This document shows positions 44,226 through 53,073 of a stretch of DNA of 64,000 nucleotides, piece by piece. This DNA comes from Halobacteriovorax sp. DA5 (lineage in GTDB: Bacteria; Bdellovibrionota; Bacteriovoracia; Bacteriovoracales; Bacteriovoracaceae): NCBI RefSeq assembly GCF_002903145.1, contig NZ_PPDJ01000011.1, positions 1 through 64,000 of the forward strand. Direction: 5' to 3'. How positions within the stretch are numbered: position 1 is the first letter of the stretch; the number at the start of each line of letters is the position of its first letter. The notes under the pieces were generated by a model. The model made no database searches. It was not told where the DNA came from and saw only the letters and a list, made by a program, of their open reading frames with translations. The position numbers were made by a program, and so were the translations under genes.

Positions 44226-46841
44226 CTATGAATTTAAAGTTTTAGATAGTTTTTCAAAAACATTCTTCGAAGTCTTTTCGTCATTAACGATTGCTTCAAG
44301 CTCAAGACGTGCAATCTCTTTAAGATCAGCTGGCATCTTACGGTAATCATTAAATGCACCAGCAAGTCGAGAACCTGATTGAGGGTTAATTGCATCAACC
44401 TCTCTAATCATTTCAGCAATGAACTTAAGTCCACGTCCACTTTCGTGATTGAATTGAACTTTATTACGAGCAAATGTTCCAATTAGTGACGATACTAAGT
44501 TTGGTACATTCATATCAAAGACTTCATCTTTCATTAACTCTTGTACGCGATCAAAAGTTGAGTCATCACTTGAACTTGCCTGAACACTTAGCCACTTTTG
44601 CATAACAAGAGTTTGATCTTTAAAACGTGTATAGAACTCTTGTAAAGACTCAGCAGCACCAGGAAGCTTTTCGTGAACGATAACAGCTAGAGAGTTCATC
44701 ATATCAGTCATATTTGTCGCAGTTTCAAAACACTTACGAGCAAGAGCTTGGTGTCCATCAATTTTAGCAAGACAACTAAGAGTAAAGCCTCTTAACCTTC
44801 TCTCACCCATTGCCTTAGCATCTACCTTGAATTCTCTTTCCGTACTAAGATCATTGTAAATAGCAACTAGATCTTGTTCATAAGTACTCGCAAGTAGCGT
44901 ATATAACTTTTCTCTTGCTTCATCGATAGCGCGATAATCTGGGATAGTAATTGTTGAAGCAATATCAGTCATCGATGGCAGCCCAAGACATACGGCCTTA
45001 AACTCTTCATCAATATTTTGATCCTTAAGGATTGCCCCCCATGCTTGAATAAATTTCTCATCAACTTGGTAATTTGAATCACTAAGAAGTGCATGAATAT
45101 TTTTAAGAGCAAGTGCTTGTCCCGCTTCATAACGATTGAAATCGTCATTATCATTTGCCATTAAGAAAATGAAGTCTCCATCTGTTAGATCCGATCGTAG
45201 AACAACAGGTGCACTGAAGTTTCTATTTAGAGATGCTACTGGTCTTTCTGTGATATTTTCAAATACGAATACTTCTGAATCTTTTTTAATATGAAGAAGT
45301 CCTCTTCCAAGATCAGCTTGATCGTCTCTATTTTTCAGAGCAAGCTTCATATCAACACCTTTGCTATCAAGAAGTCCGATAACAAATGGCATATGGAATG
45401 GCTCTTTTGTTGGCTGCCCTGGAGTTGCAGGCGTTGATTGATTTACAGTTAGAGTAAATTCATTTGCCGCTTCATCGTAACTAGTCGTTACATCAAGAAC
45501 AGGTGTTCCCGCTTGATCATACCATCTTCTAAATTGAGAGAAATCGTAATTATCATTGGCGACACTCATTGCATTTGTGAAATCTGCTGTCGTTACCGCT
45601 TGCCCATCATATAGCTCAAAATACTTATCCATACCACGTTGGAAACCTTCTTCTCCAAGTAGTGTGTGATACATACGAATGACTTCTGAACCTTTTTCAT
45701 AAATAGTCATGGTATAGAAGTTATTCATTTCAATGTATGACTTTGGCTGAATTGGGTGTGACTGCGGGCCAGCATCTTCAGGGAACTGAGCTGCTCTAAG
45801 ATTAATAACGTCGTTAATACGACAAACTGATCTTGAGTTTAGATCTGCAGAGAACTCTTGGTCTCTAAATACAGTAAGACCTTCTTTAAGAGTTAGCTGG
45901 AACCAATCACGACAAGTTACACGATTTCCTGTCCAGTTGTGGAAGTACTCATGTCCAACTACTGATTCAATACCAAAGAAGTTATGATCTTCTGCTGTCT
46001 CTTTTGAAGCAAGAACGTAAGCAGAGTTAAAGATATTTAAACCTTTGTTCTCCATTGCACCCATATTGAATGAGTCAACGGCAACAATCATATAGATATC
46101 AAGATCGTACTCAAGTCTAAATCTATCTTCATCCCACTTCATTGACTTCTTAAGTGATTCCATTGCATGGTGAGACTTATCTTCATTTCCTTTATCAACA
46201 AAAACCTGAAGCTTAACTTCACGGCCTGACTTTGTTGTAAATGTATCTTCAATTAGAGCAAGATCTCCAGCGACAAGAGCATAAAGGTATGCAGGCTTTG
46301 CAAAAGGATCATTCCACACAGCAAAGTGCTTCCCACCTTCTAGATCGCCTTGTTCAATTAGGTTTCCGTTAGATAGTAGAAATGGGTATGCTGCTTTGTC
46401 TGCAACGATCTTAGTTGTAAAAATGCTTAAATTATCTGGACGGTCGATAAAGTAAGTAATTCTTCTAAATCCTTCAGGCTCATTTTGCGTACAAAACATT
46501 CCACCTGATTTATATAAACCATCAAGAGCAGTGTTGGCCTTTGGGTTAATTTCATTGTGAATCTCAAGAGTGAACTTTTCTGTTGGAAGTGCACTAAGAG
46601 TTAAGATCTCTTTTTCTTCGTTGTAGTTTTTAAATTCTTCGCCGTTAACTTTTACAGATTTTAGAATTAATTCTTCACCATTAAGTTCAAGAGTCTGACC
46701 GCTTAATGGGACAATTTCCATCGTTGAATATACTTGAGTTTTTGTATCATCTAAATGGAATTCAAGATTAACTGTCTCGATTTTGTGAGTTGGCGCATGA
46801 TAATCCGCCAAATACTTGACCACAGGAGTTTCGCTTTTCAT
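44226..46841 (-). CDS. pepN: aminopeptidase N (M1 family)
   Basis: An 871-residue zinc aminopeptidase matching the length of E. coli PepN. The exopeptidase motif is GAMENKGLNIFNS and the zinc motif is GHEYFHNWTGNR with the third ligand Glu in LKEGLTVFRDQEF. The N-terminal domain (RRITYFIDRPDNLSIFTTK) and the long alpha-helical C-terminal domain are typical. It removes N-terminal residues from peptides in the cytosol, which fits a protein-degrading lifestyle. GAGGT precedes the ATG. Confidence 0.96.
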   Translation of the reverse strand: MKSETPVVKYLADYHAPTHKIETVNLEFHLDDTKTQVYSTMEIVPLSGQTLELNGEELILKSVKVNGEEFKNYNEEKEILTLSALPTEKFTLEIHNEINPKANTALDGLYKSGGMFCTQNEPEGFRRITYFIDRPDNLSIFTTKIVADKAAYPFLLSNGNLIEQGDLEGGKHFAVWNDPFAKPAYLYALVAGDLALIEDTFTTKSGREVKLQVFVDKGNEDKSHHAMESLKKSMKWDEDRFRLEYDLDIYMIVAVDSFNMGAMENKGLNIFNSAYVLASKETAEDHNFFGIESVVGHEYFHNWTGNRVTCRDWFQLTLKEGLTVFRDQEFSADLNSRSVCRINDVINLRAAQFPEDAGPQSHPIQPKSYIEMNNFYTMTIYEKGSEVIRMYHTLLGEEGFQRGMDKYFELYDGQAVTTADFTNAMSVANDNYDFSQFRRWYDQAGTPVLDVTTSYDEAANEFTLTVNQSTPATPGQPTKEPFHMPFVIGLLDSKGVDMKLALKNRDDQADLGRGLLHIKKDSEVFVFENITERPVASLNRNFSAPVVLRSDLTDGDFIFLMANDNDDFNRYEAGQALALKNIHALLSDSNYQVDEKFIQAWGAILKDQNIDEEFKAVCLGLPSMTDIASTITIPDYRAIDEAREKLYTLLASTYEQDLVAIYNDLSTEREFKVDAKAMGERRLRGFTLSCLAKIDGHQALARKCFETATNMTDMMNSLAVIVHEKLPGAAESLQEFYTRFKDQTLVMQKWLSVQASSSDDSTFDRVQELMKDEVFDMNVPNLVSSLIGTFARNKVQFNHESGRGLKFIAEMIREVDAINPQSGSRLAGAFNDYRKMPADLKEIARLELEAIVNDEKTSKNVFEKLSKTLNS

Positions 46842-46980
46842 ATATACCTCGTTATTTCCTATAATTTTGAGTATTTATTTGTAGAATTTGCCACAATTTG
46901 AACTGAATGAAAACTTTGATTAGAATATATTTAATATTAAACACTTAAATTAATTTAGAGATTATTAAAGTGAGAACTTG

Positions 46981-47712
46981 ATGGATGCGAATAAGAAATT
47001 TTATTTCTCAGAAATTCCCTTTGAAGAGAAGATAAGTTTTTTAAAAAGGGCCCTAAGCGATGGATTAATCATTGAAATCTGGCGCAAAGGACAAGAAAAA
47101 GACAAAGTCGAAAGCTTCAAAATTAAATCTTTTGATGAAAGTGAACTCGAATTCACTCTAGACTTTGACGCAAGCCTAATTGCGAAATTGGCAGGTTCAA
47201 AAAACAAGGACAATGAAGTTCTTCTAAAAATTAAGTTTAAATCAGTTATTTTATTTTCGAGTTCATACCTAAGCTTCATTGCGGCAGAAGAAGTTTATAA
47301 GCTTAAAGTTGATCGTCCCGTCTATAAGAGTCAGCAACGATCTAACTACCGCTTGCATGCAAATGCTTACATCCCTATTCAGATTAAAATCGAAGAAGAT
47401 GTCTTTGATTGCAACGATATCTCGGCCGGTGGAATTAGCTTTAACTGCCCAAAAGACTTCGCTGACAAATTCAAGAAAGAATCAATTTTTGATAATGCAA
47501 CGGTAAGACTTGCGTCGAAACGATTTGAAATTCCACAAGTAAAAATTGCAGCGACTTGGCCAATTGAAAATAATGAAGAAACACCAATGGGGATTGGTAT
47601 CGCCTTTATGAATATGGACAAAGAAGTCGAAGAAGATCTTGTGCTTTCAATTAATTCAGAGGCCCGCGGAGAAGAGCTTAGGAAGCAGGCGGCAATGAAG
47701 AAAGGCACTTAG
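46981..47712 (+). CDS. PilZ-domain protein
   Basis: A 243-residue protein from ATG 46981 (a TTG lies one codon earlier). The C-terminal half holds a PilZ domain with the c-di-GMP contacts RSNYR (RxxxR) and DISAGGISF (D-x-S-x-x-G), near residues 120-160. The N-terminal ~110 residues may form a YcgR-like beta domain. Probable c-di-GMP effector; its partner is unknown. The 3' end overlaps a convergent lipoprotein gene by 35 bp. A diguanylate cyclase lies 7 kb away. Confidence 0.88.
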   Translation: MDANKKFYFSEIPFEEKISFLKRALSDGLIIEIWRKGQEKDKVESFKIKSFDESELEFTLDFDASLIAKLAGSKNKDNEVLLKIKFKSVILFSSSYLSFIAAEEVYKLKVDRPVYKSQQRSNYRLHANAYIPIQIKIEEDVFDCNDISAGGISFNCPKDFADKFKKESIFDNATVRLASKRFEIPQVKIAATWPIENNEETPMGIGIAFMNMDKEVEEDLVLSINSEARGEELRKQAAMKKGT

Positions 47713-48652
47713 AGCTTTTATTTTCTTTTAAATTCAACTCTTTGAAGTAAGTATCTAACTCAACTTGTTTGAGAATATCTTTTAATACCCTCTCATTACC
47801 TTTAGAAAAGTAATCCTTGAAAGCAAGAATTGTTTCAAGCTTAGGGCACCCGATTGGCATACTAAGAATGAAGGCATTAATATCTTCTTGCTTAATGCCC
47901 TCAGTGAGAAAGCGCTTATAATTTCTATCGTGCCAGGCCTCGAGGTAGCGGGCCAGATAAACAGATATTCCAGTTTTATGTGAATCAATTTTAAAGAAGT
48001 TTTTTGCAACAAAATCCTTGAGATCTTCATGATTCGGAATGGCACTTATCAAGGCACCAAGATCTTTGTAAGCAATGCTGCCTTGATCTTTTTCAAGTAA
48101 GTAGATAAACATTCTCAAGTCTCCCGATTTCTCAAACCAAGGCCTAGGAAGCTTGATGGCCATGAGATAGAAAGACTTTTTGGCCTTGTCAGAATTTGTA
48201 GCATTAACTAATTTTAAAAATTTTCCTCTAAGACTTTGGAAATAATCATAGCACTTATAGTGATGGCAATTGGCCATTGCCGCTAAGTACATTTCGACTT
48301 GAACAGTGCTCATCTCCCCTTCTTCAAGTGAAAGATGAGAGCAGCCGCCAACAGAAATAAGCTTGCCACAAATATAGTAGATATCATCTCCATAATGAAC
48401 GTGATACCTTTTGAACTCTTTCTTTGAACGATTTAAAATACTTACAAGTGAACTTCGGTATTCAATAGGCCCATTTAGAGAGCTTAGGATTTCTTTTCGA
48501 TCACAAAAAGTATTTAAATCACAAGGAGGTTTCCAATCAGAAACTTCAATTTGTGTTTTTTCATCTTGAATATTCTGCTGCTGACACGAAGCAAAAACAG
48601 TTAAGATAATAAACATGATGCATGTTTTAAAAGTGAATAATTTAAGTACCAT
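47678..48652 (-). CDS. putative lipoprotein of unknown function
   Basis: Starting at ATG 48652, the 324-residue product has a signal sequence ending in a lipobox (FIILTVFASC), so it should be a lipoprotein. The frame is open upstream to a TTG at 48691, but that would put 13 extra residues before the signal. The mature part has several cysteines (CDLNTFC, YICGKL, CSHLS, NCHHYKCYDYF) and is largely helical. No family recognised. It overlaps the PilZ gene by 35 bp and is divergent from the ceramide cluster. Confidence 0.65.
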   Translation of the reverse strand: MVLKLFTFKTCIMFIILTVFASCQQQNIQDEKTQIEVSDWKPPCDLNTFCDRKEILSSLNGPIEYRSSLVSILNRSKKEFKRYHVHYGDDIYYICGKLISVGGCSHLSLEEGEMSTVQVEMYLAAMANCHHYKCYDYFQSLRGKFLKLVNATNSDKAKKSFYLMAIKLPRPWFEKSGDLRMFIYLLEKDQGSIAYKDLGALISAIPNHEDLKDFVAKNFFKIDSHKTGISVYLARYLEAWHDRNYKRFLTEGIKQEDINAFILSMPIGCPKLETILAFKDYFSKGNERVLKDILKQVELDTYFKELNLKENKSSKCLSSLPPAS

Positions 48653-48679
48653 AGGCGCTGTCACTGTGCGTATAATTTG

Positions 48680-48708
48680 TTGACTTGTCAACTCAATCTA
48701 GCTAAATT
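48680..48708 (+). promoter_or_regulatory. candidate promoter of the ceramide gene cluster
   Basis: TTGACT (48680-48685) and TAAATT (48703-48708) are 17 bp apart, 45 bp before the serine palmitoyltransferase ATG. A TTGAC/GTCAA dyad overlaps the -35 box. This is a reading of consensus boxes only. Confidence 0.45.
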
Positions 48709-48753
48709 CAAGCTTACCTCTATTATTAATACAATTCGAATGAGATGTGAAAT

Positions 48754-49962
48754 ATGGCACTAAAATTTTCTAGCGCAGCTGACCGCTTGATGGACATGGC
48801 AGCAATGCTAAAATCTAAAGATCTTTATCCTTTTTTCCGCCAAATTGGTGACTCAGAAGGAACGATAGTAAAGATTGATGGAAAAGATCAAATCATGATC
48901 GGTTCAAATAACTACCTAGGCCTAACACATCACCCTCACGTAAAAGAAGCGGCCATTAAGGCCATTGAAAAATATGGAACTGGTTGTACAGGATCTCGTT
49001 TCTTAAACGGTAACCTAACAATTCACGAAGAACTTGAAGAAAAGCTAGCGCGCTACCTAGGACACGAAAAAGCTCTTATCTTCTCAACTGGTATGCAAAC
49101 AAATCTTGGTGCTCTTTCTGCTATCTGTGGCCCAAGAGACTGTATGCTCTTTGATTCAGAAAATCATGCTTCAATTATCGATGCCTCTCGCCTAGCAATG
49201 GGAACGACATTTAAGTATCGCCACAACGATATGGAGTCTTTAGAAGAGCAACTTGAAGCAAATATTGATCGCTTCCAAAAAGTAATCATCGTTGCAGATG
49301 GTGTTTTCTCAATGACTGGTGATATTGCAAACCTACCAGAGATGGTTAGACTTGCTGAAAAGTATGGTGCTTATATTTACGTCGACGATGCTCACGGTAT
49401 CGGTGTTATGGGAGAAAAAGGCGCTGGGACAATGAACCACTTTGGTGTAACTGATAAGGTTCACTTAAACATGGGAACATTCTCAAAGTCATTTGCTTCA
49501 ATTGGTGGAGTTCTTTCAGGTGATGCTGAAACAATCAACTATGTAAAACACCTAGCAAGATCTTTCATGTTCTCTGCTTCAATGGCACCATCTGCTGTAG
49601 CAACTGTTTCTGCATGTATTGACGTTATTAACTCTGACGATACAATTCACGATCGCCTATGGGACAATGTTAAATTCATGAGAAATGGTTTCCAGGAAAT
49701 CGGTTTCTATACATACAACTCTCAAACTCCTATTATTCCAATCTTTATTGGTGATGATGTTAAATCAATGCTTGTAACTAAATTTCTAGGTGAAAATGGA
49801 GTCTTTGCAACTCCAGTTGTACCACCGGCAGTTCCTAAGGGTGAAGCATTAATCAGAACAAGTTACATGGCCACTCACAACAAGAGTGAGCTAACAAAAG
49901 TTCTAGAAGTTTTTGCAAGAGCAAAGAAAGAGTTTGATATCCCTTCGACAATGGGACACTAA
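48754..49962 (+). CDS. spt: serine palmitoyltransferase-like alpha-oxoamine synthase
   Basis: A 402-residue PLP enzyme of the alpha-oxoamine synthase family, which condenses an acyl-CoA (or acyl-ACP) with an amino acid. PLP Lys245 is in GTFSKSFASIGGVLSG, and DDAHGIGVMGEKGAG and DSENHASIIDASR fit the family. The loop GTGCTGSRFLNGNLTIHEEL matches Bacteroidetes-type serine palmitoyltransferases better than KBL or BioF. With an acyltransferase, a reductase and a fatty acid 2-hydroxylase directly downstream, 3-ketosphinganine formation is the likely role. KBL or BioF remain possible from sequence alone. Confidence 0.85.
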   Translation: MALKFSSAADRLMDMAAMLKSKDLYPFFRQIGDSEGTIVKIDGKDQIMIGSNNYLGLTHHPHVKEAAIKAIEKYGTGCTGSRFLNGNLTIHEELEEKLARYLGHEKALIFSTGMQTNLGALSAICGPRDCMLFDSENHASIIDASRLAMGTTFKYRHNDMESLEEQLEANIDRFQKVIIVADGVFSMTGDIANLPEMVRLAEKYGAYIYVDDAHGIGVMGEKGAGTMNHFGVTDKVHLNMGTFSKSFASIGGVLSGDAETINYVKHLARSFMFSASMAPSAVATVSACIDVINSDDTIHDRLWDNVKFMRNGFQEIGFYTYNSQTPIIPIFIGDDVKSMLVTKFLGENGVFATPVVPPAVPKGEALIRTSYMATHNKSELTKVLEVFARAKKEFDIPSTMGH

Positions 49963-49986
49963 TTATATTTTTAAGGAGATAAGTCT

Positions 49987-51114
49987 ATGGCCATTTATAT
50001 CGAAAAAGTTGATATCTTAAACGATAAAAAGGCCCGTAAAAGATTTATTGACGTCCAATTTAATATTTATAAAGAAGACAAGTATTGGGTTCCACAACTA
50101 CGCATGGAACTCAATAAACTTTTTAATCAAAAACATCCTTTTTATCAAACAGCGCAAAGTGCCTTTTACATTGCAATTAAAGATGGAAAAGATGTGGGCC
50201 GAATCATGGCCATCAACAATCACAACTATAATCAGTTCCATAGCACACAAGAAGCTCACTGGGGATTCTTTGAGGCCATCGATGATATCGAAGTCTTTAA
50301 GTCTCTTTTCAATTGTGCAATGGAATGGGGAAAATCACTTGGCCTTGAGCGATTTATTGGGCCATTTAATCCATCAACAAATTATGAATGTGGAACACTG
50401 ATTAAAGGCCATAATGAAATTCCAGTTCTCATGATGATGTACAATTATGAATACTATCATCAATACTTAAATGAGCTTGGTTTTACGAAAGCAAAAGATC
50501 TCCTGGCCTACCATATGAAGGCGGATTTCGAGATGCCGGAAGTAATCAGAAAGATTGCCTTAAGAGCGGAAGATAAGGCCAATATTACTTATCGTACAGT
50601 TTCTAAGAAAAATTGGGCGAAAGAAATTGATCTTATGTATAGCATCTACAATGATGCTTGGGAGCAGAACTGGGGCTTTGTTCCAATGACAAAGGATGAG
50701 TTCTACGCCATGGCAGCAGACCTTAAAACTGTTGCTGACGAAAAACTAATTCTCTTTGCCATGGTTAATGGTGAAGAAGCCGGTTTCATCGTGGCCCTTC
50801 CAGACTTCAATCAAGTCCTACATAAAATTCCAGATGGAAAGCTATTTCCAAAAGGTATTTTTCAAGTTCTTCGTGCACCAAAGCTTATAGATGGTGTTCG
50901 AGTTATTACGATGGGTGTGAAAAAGAAGTATCGTCTGTATGGACTTGAATCAATTCTTTATTACAGATGCCATGAGAATATTAAACAGTATAAAAAATAT
51001 AAGAATGTAGAGATGAGCTGGATTCTAGAAGATAATATCAATATGAATAAACCACTCATTCGCATGAATGCTGTTCCTTACCGAACATATCGAATTTTTC
51101 AAAAAGAGTTATAA
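49987..51114 (+). CDS. GNAT-like acyltransferase, probable bacterial ceramide synthase
   Basis: A 375-residue cytosolic protein that looks like two GNAT-type halves (IAIKDGKDVGRIMAINNHNY near the start; VITMGVKKKYRLYGLESIL in the second half). Bacterial ceramide synthases described in Caulobacter are acyltransferases of this general kind that N-acylate 3-ketosphinganine, and this gene lies between an Spt-like and an epimerase-like gene, as expected. AAGGAG lies 8 nt before the ATG and its stop shares a base with the next start. Family match from sequence alone is moderate; the context carries the call. Confidence 0.7.
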   Translation: MAIYIEKVDILNDKKARKRFIDVQFNIYKEDKYWVPQLRMELNKLFNQKHPFYQTAQSAFYIAIKDGKDVGRIMAINNHNYNQFHSTQEAHWGFFEAIDDIEVFKSLFNCAMEWGKSLGLERFIGPFNPSTNYECGTLIKGHNEIPVLMMMYNYEYYHQYLNELGFTKAKDLLAYHMKADFEMPEVIRKIALRAEDKANITYRTVSKKNWAKEIDLMYSIYNDAWEQNWGFVPMTKDEFYAMAADLKTVADEKLILFAMVNGEEAGFIVALPDFNQVLHKIPDGKLFPKGIFQVLRAPKLIDGVRVITMGVKKKYRLYGLESILYYRCHENIKQYKKYKNVEMSWILEDNINMNKPLIRMNAVPYRTYRIFQKEL

Positions 51115-52088
51115 TGAAAGTCTTAGTTACTGGTGCAACTGGTTTTGTCGGCTCACATCTTTGTGACAAATTAAATCAACAAGGACATGAGGTTTTCGCT
51201 CTTGTGAGAAATCCTCAAAAGGCGCAGTCTTTAAACTTACCTGGCGAATATATCCAAGGTAGCCTTGAAGAGGCCTCAATCAAATCATGGGTAAGCGACC
51301 TACCAAAAGACTTAGATTGCGTTATCCATACTGCGGGAATTGTTTCAGCAAAACACTCTCTTACTTTTGCAAAGACAAATCACATTGCCACAGAGAATTT
51401 AATAAATCGCTTAAAAGTAAAATTTGAAAATATTCATTTTATGCTAATTTCTTCACAAGCTGCGGCCGGTCCTTCATCGCAATTAGTTGATGAAAGCATC
51501 GAATGCTTACCTGTTTCGGCCTATGGTCACTCAAAGCTTGCTGCAGAGATTGCAGTCAGAGAACTTTCTCCAGAGAGTTGGAATACCACAATAATCCGAC
51601 CTCCAATGGTGATAGGTCCACGTGACAGTGCCGTTTTAGATGTTTTCAAAATGGTTAAGGGGCGTATTGTTACAGGCCCAGGACTTAACTTTAGAACGAA
51701 GAAATATAGTGTCGTTAATGTTTTTGACCTAGTCGATGCAATCATTCTTTGTGCATCTCAAGAGCAAACAAAACAAGAAACTTATTTTGTAACTTCCGTA
51801 GATGAAGTAACTTTTGAAGAATTAATCAATGAAATTTCGAACGCTCTAGGAGTTCAAAAGGTTATGTTTATGGCATTACCAATTTGGCTACTAAGAATAG
51901 TTGCGGGAATTATCTACACTCTTCCAATTCACCTACCTCTTACTGGAGATAAGATCAATGAATTGGAGCAAGATGCTTGGCTTTGCAGTAACTCAAAGAT
52001 TAAGGCACTTGGTTTTGTCCCTAATTATAATTTAAAGGACACAATTGAGATGACAGCGAAGGACTACAAAGAGCGTAAATGGCTCTAA
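51114..52088 (+). CDS. NAD-dependent epimerase/dehydratase, probable ceramide reductase (CerR-like)
   Basis: A 324-residue extended short-chain dehydrogenase with the NAD(P)-binding motif VTGATGFVGSHLCDKLNQ, the YxxxK pair in SAYGHSKLAAE and substrate region IIRPPMVIGPRDSAVLDVF. It ends with a hydrophobic stretch near 250-275 (LPIWLLRIVAGIIYTLPI). In Caulobacter an enzyme of this family reduces the 3-keto group during ceramide synthesis, and its position after the spt and acyltransferase genes supports that role. It is translationally coupled (TAATG) to the gene before. Confidence 0.75.
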   Translation: MKVLVTGATGFVGSHLCDKLNQQGHEVFALVRNPQKAQSLNLPGEYIQGSLEEASIKSWVSDLPKDLDCVIHTAGIVSAKHSLTFAKTNHIATENLINRLKVKFENIHFMLISSQAAAGPSSQLVDESIECLPVSAYGHSKLAAEIAVRELSPESWNTTIIRPPMVIGPRDSAVLDVFKMVKGRIVTGPGLNFRTKKYSVVNVFDLVDAIILCASQEQTKQETYFVTSVDEVTFEELINEISNALGVQKVMFMALPIWLLRIVAGIIYTLPIHLPLTGDKINELEQDAWLCSNSKIKALGFVPNYNLKDTIEMTAKDYKERKWL

Positions 52089-52089
52089 C

Positions 52090-52698
52090 TTAGTCTTCCT
52101 TAGGTCCTGTCACAGTTCTAAAAACATAATCCCATAATGGTGAGCTTACACCGTACTTAGCTTTCTCATGTCTAAAGTGATGCTGAAGATGAAATTTCTT
52201 TAAGTAGCGCCCCACCTTTCCACTCATTTTAAAGTGATGAGTTGCATAGTGAATATAGTCATAGCAAAGATAGCCTATTGTGAAGAAGGCCATAAAACCT
52301 GGCATATAAAAAGCTGGAATAAAAAGTGAAAAGAATAGCCAAATCAGCCCCATGATCAAGATCGCTGGCACAGGCGGCATAACAAGCCTTGTCGGATCAT
52401 TAGGGTCATCATGATGTAGCCCATGAAACAAGAACACAAATCGCTCTGAAAGTGGCCCAATAGGCTTTAAATGGAAAACAAAACGATGAAGTAGATATTC
52501 TGTAAGAGTCCAAATAATTAAACCACTAACTGCACATAGAATCATTTGTAGATGAGTGTAACCAAGTTCAAAATATGAACGATAAATTAGAAAACCAATA
52601 AATGGCGCCCAAAGCACTAGTGGCACAATTGGATGAACATGGGTAAATGACTCAAGAATTGGATTTTTAAATATTCTAATTGATTCGTACTTTTTCAC
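52090..52698 (-). CDS. FA2H/Scs7-type fatty acid 2-hydroxylase
   Basis: A 202-residue integral membrane di-iron enzyme with four hydrophobic segments. Histidine boxes are LLHRFVFH, FHGLHHDDPNDPTRLVMPP, DYIHYATHHF and HLQHHFRHEKAKYGVSSPLWDYVF, the pattern of the sphingolipid fatty acid alpha-hydroxylases rather than of carotenoid hydroxylases. It starts with GTG, with AGGTAG 6 nt upstream. It is convergent with the probable ceramide reductase, one base apart. Likely adds the 2-hydroxyl to the ceramide acyl chain. Confidence 0.85.
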   Translation of the reverse strand: MKKYESIRIFKNPILESFTHVHPIVPLVLWAPFIGFLIYRSYFELGYTHLQMILCAVSGLIIWTLTEYLLHRFVFHLKPIGPLSERFVFLFHGLHHDDPNDPTRLVMPPVPAILIMGLIWLFFSLFIPAFYMPGFMAFFTIGYLCYDYIHYATHHFKMSGKVGRYLKKFHLQHHFRHEKAKYGVSSPLWDYVFRTVTGPKED

Positions 52699-53000
52699 AA
52701 CTTCTACCTGATTAAATATCCTCTATTTCTACCAAAAAAACTCGCTCAAGTCAGCTTTTAGCGACCTAAAATGTCCAGCTTTAACCCATATGAACGTGAA
52801 TTCAAAAGTAATAAATTTTTGTGATGTCAGAAAGTAGAAAAACATATTTTATAGAGTGTGTAAATACCCTACTACAAGGGAGATAGAATAATGGACTAAG
52901 TTAATTTTTGCTGCGAGCTACTGTAAGAAAAAATCTCTTGTGGTTTCTGTAAAATCGAATAAACTTATTAATAAGCAGAGACAAAAAATTAAAGACACTT
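52699..53000 (+). other. intergenic region, possible small RNA transcript
   Basis: About 300 bp without a credible protein gene. It ends at a strong plus-strand terminator (53001-53042) that serves no plus-strand coding gene nearby, which suggests either a small RNA made here or the far end of the ceramide operon transcript. A ribosome-site-like AAGGGAGA (52877-52884) precedes only a two-codon frame. No promoter can be placed with confidence. Confidence 0.35.
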
Positions 53001-53042
53001 CGGCGTTTCGGGAAAGGACTTTTTAGGAACGTCGTTTTTTTT
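53001..53042 (+). terminator. orphan rho-independent terminator
   Basis: Stem CGGCGTTTC/GAACGTCG (53001-53009 with 53027-53034, one bulge and one G-U pair) directly followed by eight T residues. It is oriented rightward and opposes the phosphoesterase gene that ends at 53074. Confidence 0.7.
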
Positions 53043-53073
53043 CAAAATCATCTCAATCAATCTTAATAATCAT

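Noticed and set aside
52891..52899. Two-codon frame ATG-GAC-TAA after a good ribosome site
   Set aside because: Too short to support as a gene; the AAGGGAGA may be chance in an AT-rich gap.
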